Of a stretch of 27,826 bases of DNA, positions 22,127 to 27,592 are shown in pieces (within the stretch, counting starts at the first letter, position 1; every line of letters begins with the position of its first letter). Both the position numbers and the translations under genes were made by a program. This stretch comes from Paulinella micropora (taxonomy: Eukaryota; Cercozoa; Imbricatea; Euglyphida). The notes beneath the pieces were generated by a model. It was not told where the DNA came from, searched no databases, and worked only from the letters and a program-made list of their open reading frames with translations. Location: assembly GCA_009731375.1 (NCBI GenBank), contig BJOX01000341.1, positions 133,039 through 160,864 of the forward strand, read 5' to 3'.

Positions 22127-22142
22127 AGTAGTCTCCTTCTAA
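21774..22142 (+). CDS. Helical hypothetical protein (122 aa)
   Basis: It starts MSSSKREILSALFSRVEELL and is helical throughout, with heptad-like leucine spacing: RTELAEVKREMGISLERLVV, LLQLKERLLKRGLERDTAF and LEKLLFLLDRVC. Codons are G+C-rich at third positions, as in the sure genes, which favours this frame over 21638-22126 in the shared stretch. It lacks the usual A/T-rich leader, so it may be the C-terminal part of a larger membrane-anchored protein that starts at 21638 in another frame. The last ~65 bp lie within duplication 4. No family is recognised. Confidence 0.5.
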   Translation: MSSSKREILSALFSRVEELLIDEKVMDRTELAEVKREMGISLERLVVMVERFLLAPWRDGKLGEYLSSEASNCTALARGLKTQNPRLLQLKERLLKRGLERDTAFLEKLLFLLDRVCKVVSF

Positions 22143-22329
22143 AGAAAGAAATTCATTAAACACAAAATTTTTTTTTTCTTGTGTCGCGCAAACCATAANN
22201 NNNNNNNNACACAGCCTTTCTGGAGAAACTGCTATTTTTACTGGACAGAGTATGTAAAGTAGTCTCCTTCTAAAGAAAGAAATTCATTAAACACAAAAAT
22301 TTTTTTTCTTGTGTCGCGCAAACCGTAAC
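22078..22329. repeat. Direct duplication 4 (22078-22198 = 22209-22329, 121 bp) meeting at an N10 gap
   Basis: The sequence after the gap restarts with ACACAGCCTTTCTGG as at 22078. The copies differ in the poly-A/poly-T tract (ACAAAATTT versus ACAAAAATT) and at AACCATAA versus AACCGTAA. The differences suggest that contigs from slightly different strains, or with homopolymer errors, were placed side by side. Part of the downstream copy is the 3' end of the 122-residue gene. Confidence 0.9.
22199..22208. other. Sequence gap (10 N) at duplication 4
   Basis: This placeholder lies between contig ends overlapping by 121 bp, located between two genes. Confidence 0.97.
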
Positions 22330-22338
22330 TTAAGAGAG

Positions 22339-22872
22339 ATGGGCAAGATACAAGAGCGCCAACACCAGGTAGCTATCCGCCGGCGTGCACGAAAGAACGA
22401 GCGCCGTGAAAGTAGAGCAGAAAACCGTGGTCGCCGCCGGGACGAAAGAATGTTCATCCGTGACGTAAGGCGCTCTGGTGTTAAAGCGGCTGTCGCCAGC
22501 AGGCGCCCTGCTAGCTTCTATAGCGCCAGAGACTACCGCTACGCAGCAGACCTAAGAATGTCAACGCGCCAGGGTGACTACCGCTACTCACCATACGGCT
22601 ACGGAGGCTCCTATAATACGCCGCCAATAGCTCCTCACCCTCCCGTGCCGATGGGCCCCGAGCAGCAGGAGAAGCCTCCTATGGAGCAGGGAGTCGACCC
22701 TAGCGAAGACATGCGGGACGACCCTCTGCCTGCAGGCAACGGCTCAAGCACCGCCGCACAGGGAGAAGAGGGCGCTTTCCAGCCGGAGGGCGAGCAGCAG
22801 ACCGAGGACAAGACTAAATGGCTGCTGATTGCGGGAGGCGTGGCTGCCGTCGCGCTCGTCGCTAGCCAGTGA
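22339..22872 (+). CDS. Tail-anchored basic protein, MGK type 1
   Basis: The ATG at 22339 (MGKIQERQHQ) is chosen because the frame upstream has no ATG and runs into duplication 4. The protein is 177 residues. The first ~50 are extremely basic (many RR and RRR clusters). Residues ~60-100 are Tyr-rich (ARDYRYAAD, GDYRYSPYGYGGSYN). Then comes a Pro/Glu/Gln-rich linker, and finally a C-terminal hydrophobic helix, WLLIAGGVAAVALVAS. The layout predicts a protein anchored by its C-terminus in a membrane, with a positively charged, partly disordered domain facing DNA or another virion component. It shares this design with the next gene. No family is recognised. Confidence 0.65.
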   Translation: MGKIQERQHQVAIRRRARKNERRESRAENRGRRRDERMFIRDVRRSGVKAAVASRRPASFYSARDYRYAADLRMSTRQGDYRYSPYGYGGSYNTPPIAPHPPVPMGPEQQEKPPMEQGVDPSEDMRDDPLPAGNGSSTAAQGEEGAFQPEGEQQTEDKTKWLLIAGGVAAVALVASQ

Positions 22873-22919
22873 AATTTTTTAAAAATTGTGAAACGCCTTC
22901 TTTGAATAAAAACAACCCG

Positions 22920-23162
22920 ATGGGCAAGTGGGGACAAAGGCGACGCGAGGAAAGGCACAGACACAGAGAAGCCATGCGAATAGCAAGACAAGACGGCCTG
23001 ACCGACCGGGCCAGGGAGAGACAGGACGGCAAGACCGACCGGACCGATATACGGCAGAAACAAAAGACGGAGCGGAACGAGCAGAACCAGGAGACCAGGT
23101 GGGTGTGGCCAGTCGCCATCGCGGGTGCGGCCGTGGCTGGCATCATGATCATGAAGGCGTAG
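22920..23162 (+). CDS. Tail-anchored basic protein, MGK type 2
   Basis: The ATG at 22920 (MGKWGQRRREERHRHREAMR) gives 80 residues. A very basic, Arg/Gln/Asp-rich helical or disordered region is followed by a C-terminal hydrophobic helix starting at WVWPVAIAGAAVAGIMIM. The start MGK, RRR clusters and C-terminal anchor mirror the preceding 177-residue gene, so the two are probably diverged duplicates or share a targeting design. The internal stretch repeats RARERQDGKTDRT-like phrases. The ATG follows ATTTTTTAAAAATTG and GAATAAAAACAACCCG. It sits 57 bp before the major capsid gene. Confidence 0.65.
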   Translation: MGKWGQRRREERHRHREAMRIARQDGLTDRARERQDGKTDRTDIRQKQKTERNEQNQETRWVWPVAIAGAAVAGIMIMKA

Positions 23163-23219
23163 AAAGAGCAAAAACAATTCTGAATATTCTATTTCTGAGG
23201 AGAGAGAAACACACACGAA

Positions 23220-25064
23220 ATGCCCCGCAAGCGACACGGAACCCGACTAGCTGACCTCTTTCACGGCAAGAGGCGCAAGGTGCGTACCGGCGTTACCTAC
23301 GACAATACCGGTAAGGAGATCGTCACTGACCCAGAGCACACCCATGCGATCGATACTCGCCCGGCCTTTACACAGGTCATCGCGACGCCCGCCCCGTCCA
23401 AGACCGTGCTGCAGGGCACGAGCTACTTCAACTTCATCCTCGAGAACACCAGTGCCGGTGCGATGGACGACATGATGATCCGCTTCAAGATCAAGTTCGG
23501 GGTAGGCTATGACCACCGCGTCATGCCTACGACGCAGTGGTTCGAGCGTATCGAGTGGTACGACCGCCTGACTGGTACTGAGCTCGCCCGAGTCTACGGT
23601 GACACGATGCACATGAGCTTGATGTCCTTGTCCGAAGAGGAGCTGTTCATCCTGCGTGACATGGTGAACGTCGATCCTAAGACTGGCAGACACAGTCACC
23701 GCACCTGGATGGAAAATGACGAAGAGTACTTCTTCCTGCCGCTGCTGCACCAGTGGATCAGCAAGATGAACCTGGACCTCAGCGCCCTCCGAGGCGACCT
23801 CGAGCTCAGGTTCTACCCTCGCGGGAACATCCACGTGTACAACCCCCAGAACGCCAGGATGAAGCTTAAACTGAATTCGGCGCTGGTCACCGCGCCTGTC
23901 GTTACGCTCGAAGAGATGCGGCTCATGCAGAACGTCACGCTGTTGTCTAACGGGCTGAAGCTGGGCCACCACTACCCCCCTGGCTTCGTGCCCGAGCAGC
24001 GGTTTATCGACTGGGTGCAGTACGTAGATTACGGCAGGACGCTCGACGCTGGCAAGGAGTTCAGGGTCCAGCTCGACCAGTTCTCCCACAAGTCGGGCGC
24101 GCTCTTCGTGATGCTCAGACGCAGCGGCCTGCAGAACGTCTCTGGCGCCAGAGACACCGCCGAGACGATCTACCCGCTGGAAGGCAGCCAGCTATTCATA
24201 TGCGAGGCGCTGGGGGACAAGGCGACGATCGACTACGAGGACATCCAAGGCCGCTCGCTGATGGGCGAAGGCACTCCCATCGACGAGAAGTACCTGCGCA
24301 AGAATACGCTGCCAGAGATCTTCAATCAGCCGAGCAGGAAGAACACGAACACCTATATTATCCCGTTCTCGAACGACTTGAAGAACATGATCCACGGGGA
24401 CATGGACGGCTACCGCGTGCTTCGAGGCGACCGAGAATCTATTAAAATCGTGACGGACGCCGCACCAAGGCCCACGTACGACGCGTTCGCTTTCTCTCAG
24501 CCCGACACCGACACGAAGACTGTGTTTTCGTTCATGTACAAGAAGAAGCCGATTGCACAGTTTGAAGTGAAGGCCGACGACATTAAGAACACGCCTCAAG
24601 CAAGAGATCCGGTAGACGACGACACTACTGTTACTCTGGATAACCATAAATACCCTAAGTACACTATTGGTACGATTCGCGGCCTCAAGCACGCGGCCGC
24701 GATCATTAACCAGCACAAGGCATTGCAGGACGACGGTGTGCAGATCGCTCTGTACTACGCGCCGACCGGCACTGTCAATATCCCGTCCAGCTGGGTGCTG
24801 ACCACACCTACCGTCAGCGGTACCTACGCACTGGTAGTTGAGTACCAGACCCTCGACGGCCAGCCGCTTGTCGTGGAGAAGGGAGAGATCGGCACGTCTA
24901 GAAGCATGGAAGTGTTCCTGAACACTGCCGTCACCGACATCTACAGTAGCTCCCAGATCGGCCGTCGTGGCTTCAACCCTGGCCTCTACGATATTTACGT
25001 CTACAGTGCCTATTTCCGCTACTTGCACTTGGTGGATGGCCGGCTCGAGGCAGCCGCGGCCTAA
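23220..25064 (+). CDS. Major capsid protein, double jelly-roll type
   Basis: This 614-residue protein is the probable main capsid subunit. The N-terminus is basic (GKRRKVRTG). The first jelly-roll region shows SYFNFILEN, then PTTQWFERIEWYDRLTGTEL and ARVYGDTMHM near residues 75-138, a pattern I associate with yaravirus/mriyavirus-type and polinton-like capsid proteins. It is followed by an LPLLHQWISKM segment and the strand LELRFYPRGNIHVYN. The second half contains further beta-rich stretches (QVRVQLDQFSHKSG-like, FEVKADD, SSWVLTTPTV, NIPSS). No signal peptide or TM segment is visible, and the length fits DJR capsid proteins of small nucleocytoviruses. The assignment depends on pattern, neighbours (penton, ATPase, VLTF2/3) and position; a structure prediction would settle it. 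Confidence 0.8.
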   Translation: MPRKRHGTRLADLFHGKRRKVRTGVTYDNTGKEIVTDPEHTHAIDTRPAFTQVIATPAPSKTVLQGTSYFNFILENTSAGAMDDMMIRFKIKFGVGYDHRVMPTTQWFERIEWYDRLTGTELARVYGDTMHMSLMSLSEEELFILRDMVNVDPKTGRHSHRTWMENDEEYFFLPLLHQWISKMNLDLSALRGDLELRFYPRGNIHVYNPQNARMKLKLNSALVTAPVVTLEEMRLMQNVTLLSNGLKLGHHYPPGFVPEQRFIDWVQYVDYGRTLDAGKEFRVQLDQFSHKSGALFVMLRRSGLQNVSGARDTAETIYPLEGSQLFICEALGDKATIDYEDIQGRSLMGEGTPIDEKYLRKNTLPEIFNQPSRKNTNTYIIPFSNDLKNMIHGDMDGYRVLRGDRESIKIVTDAAPRPTYDAFAFSQPDTDTKTVFSFMYKKKPIAQFEVKADDIKNTPQARDPVDDDTTVTLDNHKYPKYTIGTIRGLKHAAAIINQHKALQDDGVQIALYYAPTGTVNIPSSWVLTTPTVSGTYALVVEYQTLDGQPLVVEKGEIGTSRSMEVFLNTAVTDIYSSSQIGRRGFNPGLYDIYVYSAYFRYLHLVDGRLEAAAA

Positions 25065-25076
25065 AGTTTTAAAACT
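25065..25076. promoter_or_regulatory. AGTTTTAAAACT palindrome after the capsid gene
   Basis: A perfect 12-bp palindrome starts right after the capsid stop (TAA 25062-25064) and 58 bp before the ATG of the HMG-like gene. Its core equals that of the elements at 8553, 9445 and 25988. It may be the promoter of the HMG-like gene or the end signal of the capsid transcript. Confidence 0.4.
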
Positions 25077-25134
25077 CAGAGGGAAAAAAATTGAATCTTC
25101 TAATCAGTAAAGACACACAAAAGGATTTCTTTTA

Positions 25135-25434
25135 ATGTCGGTAAGCAACTACTGTGGACAATGCGGACAGGCCAACGGCGGCATGTGCGAAACAACCAGG
25201 AAGCAAGTCACTGAGAAAAAGAAGAAGGCCCCTTCCACCTACAACAAGTTCTTTTCCGAGAAGATGCAGCTTCCCGAGATCAAATCGCTTCCTCACAAGG
25301 AACGGATGGCCAAGATCGGCGAGATGTGGAAGGCCGAGAAAGGATCCGCACCTGCTTCTGCGGCACCACCTGCTGCTGCTGCGACTGCTGCTGCTGCCCC
25401 TCCAACGCCAGCGCCTGTGGTGAACAGAGTCTAG
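25135..25434 (+). CDS. HMG/YABBY-like small DNA-binding protein
   Basis: This 99-residue protein has an N-terminal Cys pattern (YCGQCGQ at 6-12, C18) and a Lys-rich linker. The core APSTYNKFFSEKM, then IKSLPHKERMAKIGEMWKAEK, fits the HMG-box/YABBY-like fold: P-S-x-Y-N-x-F near the start and a helix ending in W-K. Comparable small proteins are known from nucleocytoviruses and are thought to bind or bend DNA in the factory or virion. The C-terminus is Ala/Pro-rich (AAAATAAAAPP), and its coding repeat is read in antisense by the resolvase gene as poly-glutamine. The 155-bp tail-to-tail overlap with the resolvase (25280-25434) is notable. Confidence 0.65.
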   Translation: MSVSNYCGQCGQANGGMCETTRKQVTEKKKKAPSTYNKFFSEKMQLPEIKSLPHKERMAKIGEMWKAEKGSAPASAAPPAAAATAAAAPPTPAPVVNRV

Positions 25435-25927
25435 ACATTGCCATGCAGAAGGCGTCAGATAAGTGGTCGTTCTCCTTGATTTTTTCATTAAACTCTCCAT
25501 CAGCCGCTAGGTACTTGCTGATAAGGCCGGCCGCTAGCCTTTTAGAGAGTTCCTTGTACTTCTTTCTGGTAGGCTTGAGACCGAAATGGCTGAACTTGTC
25601 GTAGGAATCCTGAAAGATTAGTTGCTTGCAGCCCATAGCTAGCAGGACAGAGCCGGCCGCGAACTGGACTAGCATGTTGTCCGGTATGCCGTAACGCTGC
25701 CCAAAATTCTGGTTCTCTACGATGCCTACCCCTGCGTCGCGGATCGGCGGCACGAAGATGAGGTGCTGGTACAGGGACACGACCTTGCAGGCGTCCGAGT
25801 CCTTCTTTCTCGCGATGTTGAGGACTTCTGCGTACAGGACAGTGAACTTCTTGTCGTCTTCGCCGCCGCGTTCGACGATGACGACACCCAAGTTCACGAG
25901 GCCAGGGTCGATAGCAATGACCTTCAT
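25280..25927 (-). CDS. RuvC-like Holliday junction resolvase (poxvirus A22-like)
   Basis: This 215-residue enzyme starts MKVIAIDPGLVNLGVVIV. An in-frame ATG 24 bp upstream (MSLIRKRP, to 25951) is an alternative start. Catalytic acidic residues are visible: D7 in AIDPG, E in VENQNFGQR (about residue 75), and a C-terminal NDHLSDAF segment in which D-H-L-S-D places His at the position often occupied by Asp and Asp three residues later. The His variant is, as I recall, tolerated in bacterial RuvC of Thermus type. Such enzymes cut four-way junctions and resolve replication concatemers before packaging. The C-terminus carries a poly-Gln stretch (QQQQSQQQQ) and a Ser/Arg-rich tail, overlapping the HMG-like gene in antisense. 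Confidence 0.83.
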   Translation of the reverse strand: MKVIAIDPGLVNLGVVIVERGGEDDKKFTVLYAEVLNIARKKDSDACKVVSLYQHLIFVPPIRDAGVGIVENQNFGQRYGIPDNMLVQFAAGSVLLAMGCKQLIFQDSYDKFSHFGLKPTRKKYKELSKRLAAGLISKYLAADGEFNEKIKENDHLSDAFCMAMSRLCSPQALALEGQQQQSQQQQVVPQKQVRILSRPSTSRRSWPSVPCEEAI

Positions 25928-25985
25928 TGGTCTTTTTCTTATTAATGACATACCAAGGTTTTTTTTAAATTTTCGATTGCCCTAA

Positions 25986-25997
25986 ACTTTTAAAACT
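25986..25997. promoter_or_regulatory. ACTTTTAAAACT element before the penton gene
   Basis: This element ends 4 bases before the ATG at 26002 in the divergent spacer between the resolvase and penton genes. It is the closest of the TTTTAAAA elements to a start codon. The shared spacer also holds a poly-T/poly-A tract (TTTTTTTTAAATTTT). Confidence 0.45.
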
Positions 25998-26001
25998 AGA
26001 A

Positions 26002-26772
26002 ATGTCCGGCTCTAACCTAAGGAACATTAGCGAAATGAACGTCCTTGTCCGTTCGAAGGACAGGGACAGGGTACACGGAGCGGGGAACCCGGCCGATTTC
26101 AGGCTGAATTTCCCGGAAGCTCTGCACGGCACCTACCGGCTGGTGTGGGCCTCGATCCCAAACACTATCTATAACGTGAACAGTGGTAACAACAAGCTCT
26201 TTTTAAGGGACGTGAACGGCTTCTACTCGACTGTGACTGTGGAGCCTAAGAACTATACTGGCCCAACGCTGGCGACCGCCTTGACTGCGCTGCTGACGGG
26301 CATCGGTGTCACGGTCGAGTATGACACGGCCGTGATGAAGCTCAAGTTCAAGCTAGCGAACGTCAATACTCACTTTGAGTTCCTCACCAGCGCGTCGGGG
26401 TCGATCCATTCGGTCCTTGGCTTCGACACCGGTCCGGCACTGATCGAGCTCGTCCAGATAGTATTCAAGGGTGCGGGGCCTACTGACTTGGGCACGTACG
26501 CGCCGAACGTCATTGCGCTGGGCGGCATCAACAGTATCGGTATACGTATCAAGGAAGGGAGCGGCGTGAACTGGTCTACCTCGGCTAGCGGCAGGAGCAC
26601 GGGGACTGCGCTGTTGATCCCTTTCCTGAGCACCGCAGGCGAGTTCCAGTCCTCTGNNNNNNNNNNAGAGAGGACACGTTGCATGTCGGTCCAGCTTGTT
26701 GATCCAGACACGATGGAAGTAGTCGACGTTAACGGCGCGAACTGGGAGATGCTGCTATCGAAGGCGGCCTAG
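26002..26772 (+). CDS. Penton-type minor capsid protein (single jelly-roll)
   Basis: This frame of about 256 residues is interrupted by a 10-N gap near the 3' end (26657-26666) that happens to preserve the frame. The N-terminal part has SKDRDRVHGAGNPADFRLNFPEA and YRLVWASIPNTIYNV, and the C-terminus reads MSVQLVDPDTMEVVDVNGANWEMLLSK. The last phrase (l-x-D-x-x-x-x-vDvNG-x-xW-x-x-x-L) is the signature ending I know from penton and minor capsid proteins of polinton-like and small nucleocytoviruses. The protein would fill the five-fold vertices of the icosahedral capsid. A few codons may be missing in the gap. It follows the resolvase and sits near the capsid gene. Confidence 0.72.
   Translation: MSGSNLRNISEMNVLVRSKDRDRVHGAGNPADFRLNFPEALHGTYRLVWASIPNTIYNVNSGNNKLFLRDVNGFYSTVTVEPKNYTGPTLATALTALLTGIGVTVEYDTAVMKLKFKLANVNTHFEFLTSASGSIHSVLGFDTGPALIELVQIVFKGAGPTDLGTYAPNVIALGGINSIGIRIKEGSGVNWSTSASGRSTGTALLIPFLSTAGEFQSSXXXXERTRCMSVQLVDPDTMEVVDVNGANWEMLLSKAA
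26657..26666. other. Sequence gap (10 N) inside the penton gene
   Basis: The gap is placed in the 3' third of the penton gene. The flanks are not duplicated, so this is a true missing stretch rather than an overlap. The real missing length is unknown. Confidence 0.97.
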
Positions 26773-26873
26773 GCTTTCGCGACTGTCTTCCTGCGCCAAG
26801 TGGGAGGGTGCCGCTTGATCTGTGCACGAAGCAGTCTTATCTTGCGCTTGTGGCGCGCGCATGAGTGACACAT
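26769..26873 (-). CDS. Very small basic protein (34 aa), candidate
   Basis: This is a minus-strand frame with ATG complementary to 26871-26873 and a stop complementary to 26769-26771. The peptide begins MCHSCARHKRKIRLLRAQ and ends TWRRKTVAKA. About 40 percent of residues are Lys or Arg, with a CxxC at the start. It is tail to tail with the penton gene: the two stop codons share the sequence CTAG. It starts on the far side of the A/T-rich tract that precedes the SLATT-like gene, so that tract could serve as a divergent promoter. The G+C-rich stretch between the penton stop and this tract is otherwise unexplained. Small arginine-rich peptides occur as virion core proteins, but here this is inference and could be chance. 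Confidence 0.4.
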   Translation of the reverse strand: MCHSCARHKRKIRLLRAQIKRHPPTWRRKTVAKA

Positions 26874-26917
26874 ATTTTTTTTTTCTTTTTTTGTTCTATC
26901 AAGAAAATTCAGAAAAA
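26874..26917. promoter_or_regulatory. A/T-rich divergent spacer before the SLATT-like gene
   Basis: A T-rich tract (ATTTTTTTTTTCTTTTTTTG) followed by TATCAAGAAAATTCAGAAAAA leads into the ATG at 26918. On the other strand the same tract would lie upstream of the 34-residue frame. The sharp change from G+C-rich to A/T-rich marks the likely control region and supports the start at 26918. Confidence 0.45.
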
Positions 26918-27592
26918 ATGGAACACTTCTGTGACAGTTCATCCGACGACACGAAGAGAGAGGAAGAGCAGTGGACCGAGAGGCACGACAGGTTCTTCGA
27001 GAAGCTGCTGGCCGAATGTGTGTTGCACGTAAGGCTCAACTGTGACGCCGGCTACCTCTTCCAGACGCTTTTCTTAGTCTGGGGCTTCTTGGCCACGACG
27101 GTGCCAGGGGTCCTGGCGATCCTGGTAGGCCACTTCGACGACGACATGTGGCTGGCGATCGGCTCGCTCATTGTCTCGTGCGTACTGAACGCGATCATGG
27201 GTTTCTTCAATTTTGGCCAGAGGGCAGAGAAGCACTTCTCGACTCAGCTGATGTACGAAGCACTGGAGAAGGAGATAAACATCGAGATGGTCAAGAAGAG
27301 GAGGTTCAGGTTGGCGGTGGACGTGCTCATGGTGAAGGTCATGATGCGGATCAGCTTGATCAGGCAGACTGAATCGGTGATCCCGGTCCCTGTGCTGAGG
27401 AGAAATAACATTGCCTCGAGGAGGCAGCTGGTAGAATCTCGCGCTGTCTGTACACCAGCTGTGCACACAAGACGCCTGGTCACGGTCCACACCAGCAAGC
27501 AGAGGGCATCGTCAGAGAACCGTGCAGAAGGTGTCCTTGCAGCAGCAGCAGACCGCGTAGCAGGTCTCTCGCTTGACCAAGGTCCAGACTAA
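26918..27592 (+). CDS. SLATT-like two-transmembrane protein
   Basis: The ATG at 26918 (MEHFCDSSSDDTK) after the A/T tract is preferred; an in-frame ATG at 26822 would add 32 residues across G+C-rich spacer. The protein is 224 residues. Residues ~17-40 form an amphipathic helix (WTERHDRFFEKLLAECVLHV) and two TM segments follow (about 46-69 and 76-94). A conserved-looking FNFGQRAEKHFSTQLMYEAL helix and a basic helical stretch come next. This order (helix, two TMs, cytoplasmic helices) is the SLATT plan. SLATT proteins in bacteria are membrane effectors of conflict systems, and related proteins exist in giant viruses, where function is unknown. The last ~70 residues are Arg/Ala-rich and overlap the convergent gene by 81 bp. 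Confidence 0.6.
   Translation: MEHFCDSSSDDTKREEEQWTERHDRFFEKLLAECVLHVRLNCDAGYLFQTLFLVWGFLATTVPGVLAILVGHFDDDMWLAIGSLIVSCVLNAIMGFFNFGQRAEKHFSTQLMYEALEKEINIEMVKKRRFRLAVDVLMVKVMMRISLIRQTESVIPVPVLRRNNIASRRQLVESRAVCTPAVHTRRLVTVHTSKQRASSENRAEGVLAAAADRVAGLSLDQGPD

Noticed and set aside
23247-25028. Two minus-strand frames of about 280 residues opposite the capsid gene
   Set aside because: Both are Val/Asp/His/Arg-rich antisense shadows; the plus-strand capsid frame explains the region.
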